Notes: generated by a model from the letters alone, not told the origin. A stretch of DNA of 64,000 nt from Parasedimentitalea maritima (GCF_005771405.1 NZ_VAUA01000010.1:124001-188000); one strand, 5' to 3'; counted from the first letter of the stretch, positions 48,793 to 59,169 are shown. A program made the numbers and translations.

Positions 48793-49560
48793 ATGCCTCT
48801 TGAGATCATCACCATCCCCTGCCTGTCAGATAACTATGCCTTTTTGTTACATGCACCGGGCAGTGGCCTGACCGCACTGGTAGACGCCCCCGAAGCGGCG
48901 CCTATAGAGGCGGAGCTCAATAAGCGTGGTTGGGGACTCGATTTTGTCTTTTTGACTCATCACCACTGGGATCACATCGATGCCCTGGAGGAATTGCAAC
49001 AGACATTTAGACCAACAGTGGTTGGTGCCGAGGCAGACGCCCATCGGCTGCCCCCGTTGGACCTGGCGGTGAAAGAAGGCGCCGTGTTCTCGCTATCTCG
49101 TGAAGATGTACATGTTATCGACGTTCCAGGTCATACCGTTGGCCACATTGCGTTTTATTTGCCCGAGTCAAAAGCTCTGTTCACCGCCGACAGCCTGATG
49201 GCCCTGGGCTGTGGCCGACTCTTTGAAGGAACAGCTGCACAAATGTGGAATAGTCTGAATAAGTTAGCAGCCCTGCCCGCTGACACTATGGTTTATTCCG
49301 GCCACGAATACACCCAATCCAACGGTGCATTTGCGTTAACCATCGAGCCCGACAACTCGGCGTTGCAAGCGCGAGTCAGAGAAATCGCAAAAACACGTGC
49401 AGCCGGCGAATCTACCGTTCCATCGCTATTATCTTTGGAACTGGACACGAACCCGTTCCTACGCGCAGGATTGGACGAGTTGAAGCGGTCTATGGGCATG
49501 GAACATATTGATTCTGAACTGGTTTTCAAAGAAATCCGCGAACGAAAGGATCAATTTTGA
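48793..49560 (+). CDS. gloB: Hydroxyacylglutathione hydrolase (glyoxalase II)
   Basis: Splits S-lactoylglutathione in methylglyoxal detoxification. 255 residues, metallo-beta-lactamase fold: LTHHHWDHIDAL binuclear metal motif, PGHTVGHIAFYL, FTADSLMALGCGRLFEG with the bridging Asp, and SGHEYT. AAGG lies 9 bases before ATG 48793 (MPLEIITIPCL); an ATG two codons upstream is too close to it. Divergent from the methyltransferase gene. Confidence 0.96.
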   Translation: MPLEIITIPCLSDNYAFLLHAPGSGLTALVDAPEAAPIEAELNKRGWGLDFVFLTHHHWDHIDALEELQQTFRPTVVGAEADAHRLPPLDLAVKEGAVFSLSREDVHVIDVPGHTVGHIAFYLPESKALFTADSLMALGCGRLFEGTAAQMWNSLNKLAALPADTMVYSGHEYTQSNGAFALTIEPDNSALQARVREIAKTRAAGESTVPSLLSLELDTNPFLRAGLDELKRSMGMEHIDSELVFKEIRERKDQF

Positions 49561-49738
49561 GACCTCGGTTCGTGGTGGAACAAAACACGCTCACGACGAA
49601 TGTGACGATTATTTGCAAGAAAAGCCTTGAAGCTGCAGCGCTATCAACCAAAATCTAACACTATGAGGACATGGTTGGACCACGGGAAAATTGGTAAACG
49701 CCAGATCCCCCACCGACCCAAGACAGAGGAGCACGCCC

Positions 49739-52060
49739 GTGCCTTCATTCTCGAGCACACTAGAGACAGCCATCCATGCCGCGCTCGCGCTGGCAAATGA
49801 ACGGCGCCACGAATTTGCCACCCTGGAGCATCTGCTTCTGGCCCTACTTGACGAGCCGGACGCTGCGCGCGTCATGCAGGCCTGCAGCGTCGACCTAGGT
49901 GAGATACGCAAAACGCTGGTGGAATTTATTGACGAAGATCTGGCCAACCTGGTCACCGATGTCGATGGTTCAGAAGCCGTTCCCACCGCAGCCTTCCAAC
50001 GCGTGATACAGCGTGCTGCCATACACGTACAAAGCTCTGGCCGCACTGAAGTGACCGGCGCCAACGTATTGGTCGCAATCTTTGCTGAACGCGAAAGTGA
50101 TGCCGCCTATTTTCTGCAGGATCAGGACATGACCCGCTATGACGCGGTCAACTATATCGCCCATGGCGTTGCCAAAGATCCCGCCTTTGGCGATCAGCGC
50201 CCTGTAACCGGCGCACATGATCCAGAGGAAGATGTGCAGACCATCACCGAAGAGGATAAGAAAGAAAGCGCTCTCGACAAATACTGCGTTGATCTGAACG
50301 TCAAATCTCGCGAAGGCGACATTGACCCGCTGATCGGCCGTGACCAAGAAGTCGAGCGCTGCATTCAGGTCCTGTGCCGCCGCCGCAAAAACAATCCGCT
50401 GCTGGTTGGCGATCCCGGTGTTGGCAAAACCGCCATTGCCGAAGGTCTGGCCCGCAAAATCGTAGCTGGCGAAACCCCTGAGGTTCTTTCTAAGACCACG
50501 ATTTTCTCGCTTGATATGGGCGCGTTGCTGGCCGGAACCCGCTACCGCGGTGATTTCGAAGAACGTCTTAAGGCTGTTGTGACCGAGCTGGAAGACCATC
50601 CTGACAGCGTGCTGTTCATCGATGAGATCCACACAGTTATTGGTGCCGGTGCGACATCTGGCGGAGCGATGGATGCGTCAAACTTGCTAAAACCTGCATT
50701 GCAGGGCGGCAAACTGCGCACTATGGGCTCGACCACATATAAAGAGTTCCGTCAGCACTTTGAAAAAGATCGTGCCCTGGCCCGCCGGTTCCAGAAAATC
50801 GACGTGAACGAACCCTCGGTTGAGGATTCGGTTAAGATCCTGCGCGGATTGAAGCCTTACTTCGAAGAGCATCACGGATCAAAATACACCGCAGATGCAA
50901 TCAAATCTGCGGTTGAGCTGGCGTCTCGTTACATCAACGATCGCAAGCTACCTGATAGTGCCATCGACGTGATCGACGAGGCGGGTGCTGCACAGCATCT
51001 GATCATCGAAAGCAAGCGCCGCAAAACCATTGGCGTCAAAGAGATCGAGGCTGTGGTGGCTAAAATCGCCCGGATCCCGCCAAAATCGGTCTCCAAGGAC
51101 GATGCTGCAGTTCTGAAAGATCTGGAAAAGTCGCTCAAACGAGTGGTCTTTGGTCAGGACGACGCCATTGGTGCCCTCTCCAGCGCCATCAAACTGGCCC
51201 GTGCCGGACTGCGTGAACCTGAGAAGCCAATTGGCAACTATCTGTTTGCTGGCCCAACCGGCGTCGGTAAAACCGAAGTGGCAAAACAGCTGTCGGATAT
51301 GCTGGGTGTGGAACTGCTGCGCTTTGATATGTCTGAATACATGGAAAAGCATGCGGTTTCCCGTTTGATCGGCGCCCCTCCTGGCTATGTCGGCTTTGAT
51401 CAAGGTGGCTTGCTGACTGACGGTGTTGACCAGCATCCGCACTGCGTATTGCTGCTGGACGAGATCGAAAAGGCACACCCGGACGTGTTCAACATCCTGT
51501 TGCAGGTGATGGACCACGGCGAGCTGACGGATCACAACGGCCGCACAGTGAACTTCCGCAATGTGGTGCTGATCATGACTTCGAACGCTGGTGCGTCTGA
51601 ACAGGCCAAGGCCGCAATCGGATTTGGCCGTGATCGCCGGACCGGTGAAGACACTGCCGCAATTGAACGCACCTTCACGCCGGAATTCCGCAACCGTCTG
51701 GACGCGGTGATCTCTTTTGCGCCTCTGCCCAAAGAAGTCATCATGCAGGTTGTCGAGAAGTTCGTCCTGCAGCTTGAAGCGCAGCTGCTGGATCGCAACG
51801 TCTCGATCGAGCTGACACGTCCCGCGGCTGAATGGATTGCCAATAAGGGCTATGATGACAAAATGGGGGCACGACCACTGGGTCGGGTTATCCAAGAATA
51901 CATCAAGAAGCCGTTGGCCGAAGAACTGCTGTTTGGCAAACTTGCCAAAGGTGGGTTGGTCAAAGTTGGCATCAAAGATGGCGCACTGGATCTGCGGATC
52001 GAAGGCCCTGCCAAACCGCGGATTTCAGGCGACAAGCCTCCGTTGCTAACCGCTGACTGA
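49739..52060 (+). CDS. clpA: ATP-dependent Clp protease ATPase subunit ClpA
   Basis: 773-residue AAA+ unfoldase partner of ClpP. N-terminal Clp repeat domain ([33 protein letters not shown]), then AAA-1 with [13 protein letters not shown] and AAA-2 with [13 protein letters not shown]; no middle ClpB domain. The start is a GTG at 49739 with GAGGAG 7 bases before it. Its adaptor gene clpS is not adjacent. Stop overlaps the M23 peptidase start (TGATG). Confidence 0.97.
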   Translation: MPSFSSTLETAIHAALALANERRHEFATLEHLLLALLDEPDAARVMQACSVDLGEIRKTLVEFIDEDLANLVTDVDGSEAVPTAAFQRVIQRAAIHVQSSGRTEVTGANVLVAIFAERESDAAYFLQDQDMTRYDAVNYIAHGVAKDPAFGDQRPVTGAHDPEEDVQTITEEDKKESALDKYCVDLNVKSREGDIDPLIGRDQEVERCIQVLCRRRKNNPLLVGDPGVGKTAIAEGLARKIVAGETPEVLSKTTIFSLDMGALLAGTRYRGDFEERLKAVVTELEDHPDSVLFIDEIHTVIGAGATSGGAMDASNLLKPALQGGKLRTMGSTTYKEFRQHFEKDRALARRFQKIDVNEPSVEDSVKILRGLKPYFEEHHGSKYTADAIKSAVELASRYINDRKLPDSAIDVIDEAGAAQHLIIESKRRKTIGVKEIEAVVAKIARIPPKSVSKDDAAVLKDLEKSLKRVVFGQDDAIGALSSAIKLARAGLREPEKPIGNYLFAGPTGVGKTEVAKQLSDMLGVELLRFDMSEYMEKHAVSRLIGAPPGYVGFDQGGLLTDGVDQHPHCVLLLDEIEKAHPDVFNILLQVMDHGELTDHNGRTVNFRNVVLIMTSNAGASEQAKAAIGFGRDRRTGEDTAAIERTFTPEFRNRLDAVISFAPLPKEVIMQVVEKFVLQLEAQLLDRNVSIELTRPAAEWIANKGYDDKMGARPLGRVIQEYIKKPLAEELLFGKLAKGGLVKVGIKDGALDLRIEGPAKPRISGDKPPLLTAD

Positions 52061-53013
52061 TGCGCTTCGGCGCGGTCTATGGACTAATATTTGCGCTCGC
52101 CACCCCTGCGGTGGCGAGCGATTTTTCATTGCAACTCCCTATTGATTGCACTTTGGGCCAAACCTGTTTCATTCAAAACCAGGTTGACCGCGATCCTGGG
52201 CCGGGTGTGCTGGACTACCAGTGCGGTGGCCTGAGCTACAACGGTCACAAAGGAACCGATTTCCGCCTTCCCACGCTGGCGGACATGCACCAAGGCGTTA
52301 ATGTTCTCGCGGCTGCAAGCGGCATTGTGCGGGGAATACGCGATGGTATAGCGGATGTGGGGCCAAACCAGGACACACAGGGCAAAGAGTGTGGCAACGG
52401 GCTCGTCCTGCTGCACCCAGATGGTTGGGAAACCCAATATTGTCACATGAAAAACGGGTCACTTCAGGTGCAGCCCGGCCAAAAAATCACGGCTGGCACT
52501 GTGCTAGGCCAGGTTGGTCTCAGCGGAAAAAGTGAATTTCCGCATCTCCATCTAAGTATCCGCCATAATGGAGAGGTTATCGATCCCTTTGACCTGTCTG
52601 CTTTCGCGACCTGCGGCAAAGCAGGCGAAACCATATGGCAGAACGCACCCGGCTACGTCGCAGGCGGGTTGTTGGATGGAGGCTTCAGCCCTGCAGTCCC
52701 AGATTACGCCGCGATTAAATCCGGTACTGCCGATCAAAGCCCCCTCCCCGTCAACGCCCCTGCACTGGTGTTCTGGGCTTTTGCATACGGAGGCCAGAAT
52801 GGCGACGTTCTGGAGTTAACCGTTGATGGGCCCGAGGGACGATTGGTGGATCATCGCGTAACACTGGCCAAGGATCAGGCTCAATTTTATCGTGCCGCTG
52901 GCAAGCGGTTAAAGACGCAAACCTGGCCGCTTGGTGATTACATTGGCACCGCGACCTTGATCAGAAACGGCACCAAAATCGACCAAATGACCCAGCCGAT
53001 GAACATGCGCTAA
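52060..53013 (+). CDS. Exported M23 family peptidase (LytM-like)
   Basis: 317 residues. [19 protein letters not shown] is a signal peptide. The M23 zinc site appears as GHKGTDFRLP (first His and Asp) and PHLHLSIRHNG (HxH). Family members cut peptidoglycan cross-bridges or regulate amidases. An extra C-terminal domain of about 100 residues with strand-like segments follows. Translationally coupled to clpA, a link between quality control and cell wall work that I cannot explain. Confidence 0.93.
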   Translation: MRFGAVYGLIFALATPAVASDFSLQLPIDCTLGQTCFIQNQVDRDPGPGVLDYQCGGLSYNGHKGTDFRLPTLADMHQGVNVLAAASGIVRGIRDGIADVGPNQDTQGKECGNGLVLLHPDGWETQYCHMKNGSLQVQPGQKITAGTVLGQVGLSGKSEFPHLHLSIRHNGEVIDPFDLSAFATCGKAGETIWQNAPGYVAGGLLDGGFSPAVPDYAAIKSGTADQSPLPVNAPALVFWAFAYGGQNGDVLELTVDGPEGRLVDHRVTLAKDQAQFYRAAGKRLKTQTWPLGDYIGTATLIRNGTKIDQMTQPMNMR

Positions 53014-53041
53014 ACCCTGCAACTCAGATCCCAAACGGGCC

Positions 53042-53063
53042 AGCACTCAAACTGAGTGCTATT
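53042..53063 (+). terminator. Hairpin at the end of the M23 gene
   Basis: AGCACTCA and TGAGTGCT, perfect 8-base arms around AAC, followed by ATTTCTC. It overlaps the last codons of the convergent MotB-like gene. Confidence 0.45.
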
Positions 53064-55434
53064 TCTCTGTGAATTTCAACTCAATCCGGCGGTTTTGAGA
53101 TCGGGCTTCGGCAGTATCGGCAGAATTGATTGGCTGGTACTCCCCAAAACCATTGGCCGCCAAATGGTTGGGTGAAATGCCTAGGTTTTCAACCATGAAC
53201 CGCACCACAGACAGCGCGCGCCCCTGGCTCAACTCCCAATTGTCTGCGTATTTATAGTGACCAATCAGCGGCGAGTTATCTGTGTGGCCATCAACCCGGA
53301 TGATCCAATCGATTCCCGGCGGAATTTCATCAGCAATGCTGCGCAAAATGTTCGCCACTTTGGCAATTTCAATCTGACCCTCTAACGACAGATCTGCCCC
53401 CCCCGGCGGGAACAGCACTTCGGAGGAGAACACAAACCGATCCCCTTCAATAAGCACACCCTGCTGGTTGCCCAACACATCCCGCAGACGACCAAAGAAC
53501 TCGGACCGATAACGTTCCAGATCTTCTGCTTTGGTCTCGGCATCAGCCGCACGGCTGGCCAGTTCAATAGCCTCCGCTTCCAACCGTTTGCGTTCGGATT
53601 CCTCTAACAGGCGCCGTTTACGTTCTTCTGATGCCGCACGGGCCAGCGCCGAATTCAGATCTTTGCCAAGGTTTTGCAATTGCACCTGCTGCGCCACATC
53701 GCGTGCCTGACCGTCATCCAGCAAGGCCTGCAAACCACCCAATTGCGTCCGGAGAGCCGCCACCTGTTGGTTTAACAACGCGGTTTGGCGTTGTGCCTCG
53801 GCGGACACTTCCTTTTCCCCCGCAAGTGCGTTTCGCGCCTGTGCCAGCAATGCGGCGCGCTCTTCGGCCAGCGACAACTGTTCTGCCGCGCTGGTTTCAG
53901 CAGCAGCTTGTTGGTTCAGGGCTGCCATCAAACGGCTTTGTAGAACCTCCTGATCCGTTGCAGCCACCTGGGCTTTTTCCAATGCTTCCAGAGCAAGCAA
54001 CAAACGGCTTTCTATCGCAGCGCGCTCTTCTTGTGTCGATGTTGCTGCCGATCGTACGGAGGCCAAATCGGCCTGAGCCTGATCCAGCTGTGTTGCCAGC
54101 GCAGCCTCGGTACTCGCCGCTTCGGCCTGTACCAATGCCAATCGTTGTTGCAGCCCTTGCTGCTCTCTGTCAGCCGTTTCTTGCAATGCGACAATCTGCG
54201 CTTCCAGTGTGGCGCGCACTGTGGCCTGTTCAATCTGTAACCGTTGCAGCTCGGCCTGATATTCGGATTGAGACTGAATGTTGGCTGCCCGCTGACCCGC
54301 CAATTCTGCGGCCAGCGTATCGCGTGTTTGTGCCGCTTCGTTGCGTGCTTGGGTCAACTCAGCTGCCAGCCGCTCACGGATTGCAGCGCTTTCGGTGCGG
54401 ATCTGCCCGATTTCAGCATCGAGCGCTGTAACGCGCGCTTCCGAAGCTGTTTGAGCCACCTGCATCTGTGCCAACACTCGGGTCAATCGTTCGGCCAGCT
54501 CGTCTCGCTCGCGGGTTTGGGCCCGTGCGGCCTCGATCGCTGCCAAAGCTTCACCCAATTGGCTATCCAGCGCTTGTTTTGCCACATTAGCGGCCGCTAG
54601 CAGGGTTAATGTGTCTTCCGCATCTTGGCGTTGAGCCTCAAGTGCCAGCGTCATCGCAGTGAGTTCGCTATCTGCATTGGCCAGCTTCAAACGCAAAGCT
54701 TCTGCGGCTGCGGCTTCGACCAAACGGGCAGCTTCTTCATCACTCAGCTGTTGCTGAACCCCTGCCAGTTCTCTTGCGCTGGCCTCGCCCTGTTTTTCCA
54801 AACCAGCGATCAGTGCTTCCAGTGCCTCGCGCTTGGCCGCAGCCAAACGAGCAGCTTCGACCTGCGTATCTATTTCAGTGCGGCTCTGCGCCAGAGTCAG
54901 GTTCAGAGCCTCACGTTCCGACAGCAATTCCGCACGGGCCGCTTCAAGCGCCTCCTGATCAGCCTGCAAAGTCGCAATATTGGCATTGGCACGATCCTGG
55001 CTGGCCAGAAGCGTTGCCACCTGTGCCTCAAACGAGGTGATCTGCGCCGAGGCGTCAGCAAGTTCCGATGCTTGCTGATCGCGCTGAGAGGTCAACGAAG
55101 CAATGAGAGTCGCTTGTTCGCCAAGTTGGCTTTGTGCTTGCTCCAAATCACTCTGCGTGGTGTTCAGAGTGGAACTCAACGCCCCCATACGAGCATTCAA
55201 TTGGCTGTTGGCCCGCTCTTCCAGCCCCAGCGCATCTGCAAGCGCCCCAACTTCATTCGCCAGCGCATCCAGCTCGTTTTCTTGTCCCGAAATAGTGTCG
55301 CGCAGCACAAACTGAACAATCATAAAAATGGTCAGCAGGAACATCAGGACCAGCAACAGCCCAGTCATCGCATCGACAAACCCTGGCCAGATCGAGGCCT
55401 GAAAACGTTGCCCGGTGCGCCTCGACAAAGACAT
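53059..55434 (-). CDS. MotB/OmpA-like protein with a very long coiled coil
   Basis: 791 residues. One transmembrane helix near the N-terminus (SIWPGFVDAMTGLLLVLMFLL); the Asp of VDAMTG is placed like the proton-carrying Asp of MotB. Residues about 45-640 are an almost unbroken Gln/Ala/Glu-rich coiled coil. The C-terminal 140 residues are an OmpA-like peptidoglycan-binding domain (IIRVDGHTDNSPL, LSQGRALSVVRFM, SQNRRIELKF). It would span a long distance across the periplasm to the wall. Lies 3 bases after the ExbB-like gene, so the two form a channel-plus-anchor pair. Confidence 0.93.
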   Translation of the reverse strand: MSLSRRTGQRFQASIWPGFVDAMTGLLLVLMFLLTIFMIVQFVLRDTISGQENELDALANEVGALADALGLEERANSQLNARMGALSSTLNTTQSDLEQAQSQLGEQATLIASLTSQRDQQASELADASAQITSFEAQVATLLASQDRANANIATLQADQEALEAARAELLSEREALNLTLAQSRTEIDTQVEAARLAAAKREALEALIAGLEKQGEASARELAGVQQQLSDEEAARLVEAAAAEALRLKLANADSELTAMTLALEAQRQDAEDTLTLLAAANVAKQALDSQLGEALAAIEAARAQTRERDELAERLTRVLAQMQVAQTASEARVTALDAEIGQIRTESAAIRERLAAELTQARNEAAQTRDTLAAELAGQRAANIQSQSEYQAELQRLQIEQATVRATLEAQIVALQETADREQQGLQQRLALVQAEAASTEAALATQLDQAQADLASVRSAATSTQEERAAIESRLLLALEALEKAQVAATDQEVLQSRLMAALNQQAAAETSAAEQLSLAEERAALLAQARNALAGEKEVSAEAQRQTALLNQQVAALRTQLGGLQALLDDGQARDVAQQVQLQNLGKDLNSALARAASEERKRRLLEESERKRLEAEAIELASRAADAETKAEDLERYRSEFFGRLRDVLGNQQGVLIEGDRFVFSSEVLFPPGGADLSLEGQIEIAKVANILRSIADEIPPGIDWIIRVDGHTDNSPLIGHYKYADNWELSQGRALSVVRFMVENLGISPNHLAANGFGEYQPINSADTAEARSQNRRIELKFTEK

Positions 55435-55437
55435 GGA

Positions 55438-56631
55438 TCAGGTCTCTCCGGTGTCAGGTGTCACTGCGGCACGGGCCCGACCGCGCGGACGAGCAAAGGT
55501 TTTAACCAGCAGATCGATGTCGCGACGCAGCTCTGCCATGCTTTCCTGACGGCCCGCCGAAATCTCTTCGAGAATGCGCAACATCTGCACATCAATCGAG
55601 CGCAGACGCATACGGCTTTCTGCATCAATACCAGCGTCACTCCCATACGAGCGCATCACCTCAGTCAGGGCCTCCTGCCCCACGGCCACCCGCTCCAGAG
55701 AGGCCGCGATGCTGTCATTCTGATCCTGACGGTCATTCATCGCGGTAATGCCGTTCACCAGCTCAACCAGCTTTTCGTTGACCTGATCGCGGCCCTCGGC
55801 GGACTGCACAAACATCGCTTGCAGCGCATCCATTTGTTCGGCCATGGTGTCCAGCACCTCGGCCACCACACCCGTTTCGCTGCCAGCACTTTCCTCACCA
55901 GACGAAAAGCTAACCCGTGTAAAGGTCGACAACCATTCCTCTAGCTCGCGGTAGAACCGGTTCTGACCATGCCCAGCAAACAACTCCAACAAACCGACGA
56001 TCAACGAACCTGCTAACCCCAGCAACGACGAAGCAAAGGCCGTGCCCATGCCACCCAGTTGAGATTCAAGCCCTGTCATCAACCGTTTGAAAACCGCCAG
56101 ACTTTCTTCGCCATCTTTGGGCGACAGGCTGCGAATGGTTTCCACTACTGCAGGAACTGTTGTGGCCAAGCCATAGAAGGTCCCCAACAGCCCCAGAAAA
56201 ATCAACAGGTTGACGATGTAACGCGTGATCTCACGCTCTTCGTCAATGCGGTTGGCAACGGTATCCAGAATGGACCGGGTCGAGGATGATCCGAGCTGCA
56301 TCCGCGCTGCGCGAGAACTGAGCATCGTGGCCAATGGCGCCAAGAGCGAAGGTGGCCGCACCTCATCGCCGATTTCGTCTGCTGCAAACCGTTCGATCCA
56401 ACGCACCGACCCGATCAGCTGTACCACTTGCCAAAAACAGGCCAGGACACCAAAGACAAAAACCAGCAGAATGAAACCGTTCAGCCAGGGATTGGCCTGA
56501 AAAACCGGAAGCACACGCGGCAAGGCCACAAAAGCACCAAACCCAGAGAGGCCCAGTGCGATCAACATCATCATGATTTGGCGGACCGGCTGCGAAAATT
56601 GCACTCGGGTCTCGCGGTCTGGCTGCGCCAT
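55438..56631 (-). CDS. MotA/TolQ/ExbB family proton-channel-like protein
   Basis: 397 residues. Two N-terminal helices (IMMMLIALGLSGFGAFVAL and GFILLVFVFGVLACFWQVV), then the conserved channel block YIVNLLIFLGLLGTFYGLATTV and, after a cytoplasmic loop, AFASSLLGLAGSLIVGLLELFAG. The C-terminal 160 residues are helical and cytoplasmic. Partners the MotB-like gene immediately downstream. Not the flagellar stator itself: it lacks the MotA charged loop and no flagellar genes are near. Role is inferred as a proton-driven motor or wall-stress device. Confidence 0.92.
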   Translation of the reverse strand: MAQPDRETRVQFSQPVRQIMMMLIALGLSGFGAFVALPRVLPVFQANPWLNGFILLVFVFGVLACFWQVVQLIGSVRWIERFAADEIGDEVRPPSLLAPLATMLSSRAARMQLGSSSTRSILDTVANRIDEEREITRYIVNLLIFLGLLGTFYGLATTVPAVVETIRSLSPKDGEESLAVFKRLMTGLESQLGGMGTAFASSLLGLAGSLIVGLLELFAGHGQNRFYRELEEWLSTFTRVSFSSGEESAGSETGVVAEVLDTMAEQMDALQAMFVQSAEGRDQVNEKLVELVNGITAMNDRQDQNDSIAASLERVAVGQEALTEVMRSYGSDAGIDAESRMRLRSIDVQMLRILEEISAGRQESMAELRRDIDLLVKTFARPRGRARAAVTPDTGET

Positions 56632-56704
56632 ACTTGGGTGTTCCTGAAACTTTATCTGCTCTTGTGGCCAAGCCTACAGGCTATCAATCCAAAGAGCCAA
56701 GGCT

Positions 56705-57235
56705 TTATGCGCTCAGCATGCGTACCCGGTTCGACAACCAGTCCAGATCAGCATCCCGAAGCCCAATCTCAGCCAAATGTGCTGCGGTATTATATAGGTA
56801 CTCGGTATTTGGACCGCGACCGCCCACAGCAACTGCAATAATCTGAGCTTGATCTTCCAAACTCATCCCACCGCAATACTGCACGTGATGCGGATCAATA
56901 ACATAGGTGACTGCAGTGACAGACTCACCGCTCGCCAGATTGACTTGCAAATCCCGCTCAACATAGGCCGAGGAAATCAGCTCACGTTCACGCAAGCCAG
57001 CCAGCGTTGCCTCTTCGTGCCCAGCCTCTACTGCCAGTGCCAACCCTGTGCAGTGTGTTTCGACGTTTTCATCCAGCGCCAAAACCAATCCGGGATTTTC
57101 CTCGCTGCCGCGATGATGGATCGAACTCATACAAAAGGACCGGGCATAGCCAGACAGGGTAGCCACCTCTTGTCGGGCCACCGGAAAGCCGGGATGCCAC
57201 AGAAGCGATCCATATCCAAATACCCACATCGTCAT
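56705..57235 (-). CDS. Gamma-glutamylcyclotransferase, ChaC-like
   Basis: 176 residues. MWVFGYGSLLWHPGF is the substrate-binding YGSL signature; the catalytic Glu lies in the RERELISSAYVERDL region. ChaC enzymes degrade glutathione to 5-oxoproline and Cys-Gly. ATG 57235 has AGGG about 8 bases upstream; two codons later another ATG is possible. It is upstream of the ExbB-like gene on the same strand, separated by about 70 bases. Confidence 0.92.
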   Translation of the reverse strand: MTMWVFGYGSLLWHPGFPVARQEVATLSGYARSFCMSSIHHRGSEENPGLVLALDENVETHCTGLALAVEAGHEEATLAGLRERELISSAYVERDLQVNLASGESVTAVTYVIDPHHVQYCGGMSLEDQAQIIAVAVGGRGPNTEYLYNTAAHLAEIGLRDADLDWLSNRVRMLSA

Positions 57236-57301
57236 TGCACTGGCCCTCGCTGGTTTCGGGCCTATAAACAGCAAAACCTACTCGGACAAAAGAGGTTGTT
57301 G

Positions 57302-58303
57302 ATGCTGCGTTTGGTGAAAGTGCTTTTAGGGGCTTCTTTGCTATGGTCGTTGTACTGGCTTGCTGCGGGCTGGGGTCTGCGCAATAGCATCAGCACATGG
57401 TTTGCAGAACAACAACGCCAAGGTTGGCAAGCGGAATACTCATCCTTGGGCAGCGGCGGCTTTCCCACCCATCACACCACCCGTATCACGTCACCAACGC
57501 TAGCCGACCCCGGCACCGGCACGGCCTGGCGCGCCGACTGGCTGGAAGTTGACAGCCCAGCGATCTGGCCAGGTCGCCAGACCCTGCGTTTTGCGCCAAC
57601 ACCGCAACGGCTCTCTTACTTCGACCAAACGGCAGTGATAGAAACCGCCAATATGCAGGCCCAATTGCACCTAGAACCTGGCCTAGCGCTAACACTCGAG
57701 GCGTTTGCACTTAGTTCAGATCACTGGCGTATCAGCACCGACGACGGCTCTCTGGTGGATGCAACCTCAATGCAATTGGGGATGGTACGGACCTCCTCAC
57801 CACTCACTTATCGGGTCGACTTTGTGGCCACTGAATTTACCCCGGGTCCCAATTTGCGTCATTTGTTCGCAGCAACTGACGCCTTACCCAGTAGTTTTGA
57901 AACTCTGGGCCTGGATATGGAGGTGACCTTTGACACCAGCTGGAACCGGAGCGCGCTGGAACTGCGCCGACCACAGCCACGTCATATCAACCTGAAACTG
58001 GCTGATGCCCATTGGGGGGCGCTGCGGCTAAAGGCTACTGGCGAATTGCAAGTGGACGAGCGGGGATCACCAACCGGGGTGATCGCGCTCAAGATCGAGA
58101 ACTGGCGTGAGATGCTAAGTATGGCTGAGCAGGCTGGTGCCCTCCCTGCCTCCGCTCGCGATGGTATCGAGCGGGTACTTGCATTGTTTTCCGGCTTTGG
58201 CGGGAATTCGGGCGATCTCGACACTCAGCTGACCATCCGCGATGGTTACGTCTCGCTTGGCCCGATCCCAATTGGCACAGCTCCAAGGTTGATCCTACGC
58301 TGA
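57302..58303 (+). CDS. DUF2125 family protein
   Basis: 333 residues. One N-terminal hydrophobic segment (VKVLLGASLLWSLYWLAAGWG) anchors or exports it; the rest is a repeated beta-strand-rich domain (WLEVDSPAIWPGRQTLRF, DGSLVDATSMQLG, LDTQLTIRDGYVSLGPIPIG). The DUF2125 family is alphaproteobacterial and probably envelope-located; function unknown. AGAGG lies 7 bases before ATG 57302. Divergent from the ChaC gene. Confidence 0.9.
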   Translation: MLRLVKVLLGASLLWSLYWLAAGWGLRNSISTWFAEQQRQGWQAEYSSLGSGGFPTHHTTRITSPTLADPGTGTAWRADWLEVDSPAIWPGRQTLRFAPTPQRLSYFDQTAVIETANMQAQLHLEPGLALTLEAFALSSDHWRISTDDGSLVDATSMQLGMVRTSSPLTYRVDFVATEFTPGPNLRHLFAATDALPSSFETLGLDMEVTFDTSWNRSALELRRPQPRHINLKLADAHWGALRLKATGELQVDERGSPTGVIALKIENWREMLSMAEQAGALPASARDGIERVLALFSGFGGNSGDLDTQLTIRDGYVSLGPIPIGTAPRLILR

Positions 58304-58332
58304 CATCTTGCCTCTGCTAGCCGCAACTCCGG

Positions 58333-59169
58333 TTATCGACAGTAAGAGCCACTGCGATGGTTTGCGGTATCAAAGTGGAAATGGTCGCGGTGATACCGGT
58401 CGGCTTCGGGGCCCAATACGGTGCCAAAGGGACCACAGGCCGCTTTCCAGGCTTTGCGCAAGCGTTTGCCATATCCCTTGTCACGCCACCCTTGCAGCAC
58501 GGTTACCGTCTCACCATTGGCCAAGGTAAAGCCGGATATGTCGATTGCCTTGCCCTTACCATGCTCCGAAATCCTGGCTCCGGGGCGGTTGTTACGGGTC
58601 CGACAGGCATAATGGGCAGCCACGCGTAGGGTTTCGACCTTGTTTCTGCGAGGAAATGCCGGTTGCAACCCCTTGTCTACCCAACGGTTTAGCGCCTGTG
58701 CCGTTTCACAGGTCATCACCGAAGCCTGACTGAGTGTCACCCCCGACACCGACCGGATTCGCACGGCGTTTGAAGCACCGCACCCGTTCAATTTTGCCGG
58801 AACAGCGCCAACCTCTTCACCCTGAATATCAAGATCGCCACAGACAGAGCCTTTACGACGTTGGCGGCGTTTAAACAGGGCTTGCTCCACCACACTATCG
58901 GGTCGCAGGGATGGGCGCAGCGATATCTCTGGTCCCAAAGATTGCAGATCTGCTGGCCGCGCAGCCACACTCAGGATCTGTTCCGATACTGGGCGAACAA
59001 CCGGGCGTAACATCGCATTCAAGGGCACATCCACGCTTAGGGCCGCCATTTGCACGCTGGCAACAGGACGGGCCTCGGGACGGAGCGAACTTTCGGGAGA
59101 GGCCGCAAAGGCGGCGCCTCCAGCGACCAGCGCAAGTATCAGCGCAACGGATCCAGAAACTGTGCTCAT
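58333..59169 (-). CDS. Extensin family protein (exported)
   Basis: 278 residues. Signal peptide [23 protein letters not shown] low-complexity linker with repeated LRPxxRP motifs precedes the extensin-like C-terminal domain: CETAQALNRWVD, HYACRTRNNRPGARISEHGKG and DHFHFDTA, whose His/Asp residues resemble the D-Ala-D-Ala metallopeptidase zinc site. Probably binds or trims peptidoglycan. Overlaps the tyrA stop by four bases. Confidence 0.9.
   Translation of the reverse strand: MSTVSGSVALILALVAGGAAFAASPESSLRPEARPVASVQMAALSVDVPLNAMLRPVVRPVSEQILSVAARPADLQSLGPEISLRPSLRPDSVVEQALFKRRQRRKGSVCGDLDIQGEEVGAVPAKLNGCGASNAVRIRSVSGVTLSQASVMTCETAQALNRWVDKGLQPAFPRRNKVETLRVAAHYACRTRNNRPGARISEHGKGKAIDISGFTLANGETVTVLQGWRDKGYGKRLRKAWKAACGPFGTVLGPEADRYHRDHFHFDTANHRSGSYCR

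Noticed and set aside
53059-56631. Zorya defence system (ZorA/ZorB)
   Set aside because: The pair resembles ZorAB in fold, but ZorC/ZorD/ZorE-type genes are absent, the channel subunit lacks the long cytoplasmic tail, and neighbours are housekeeping genes.
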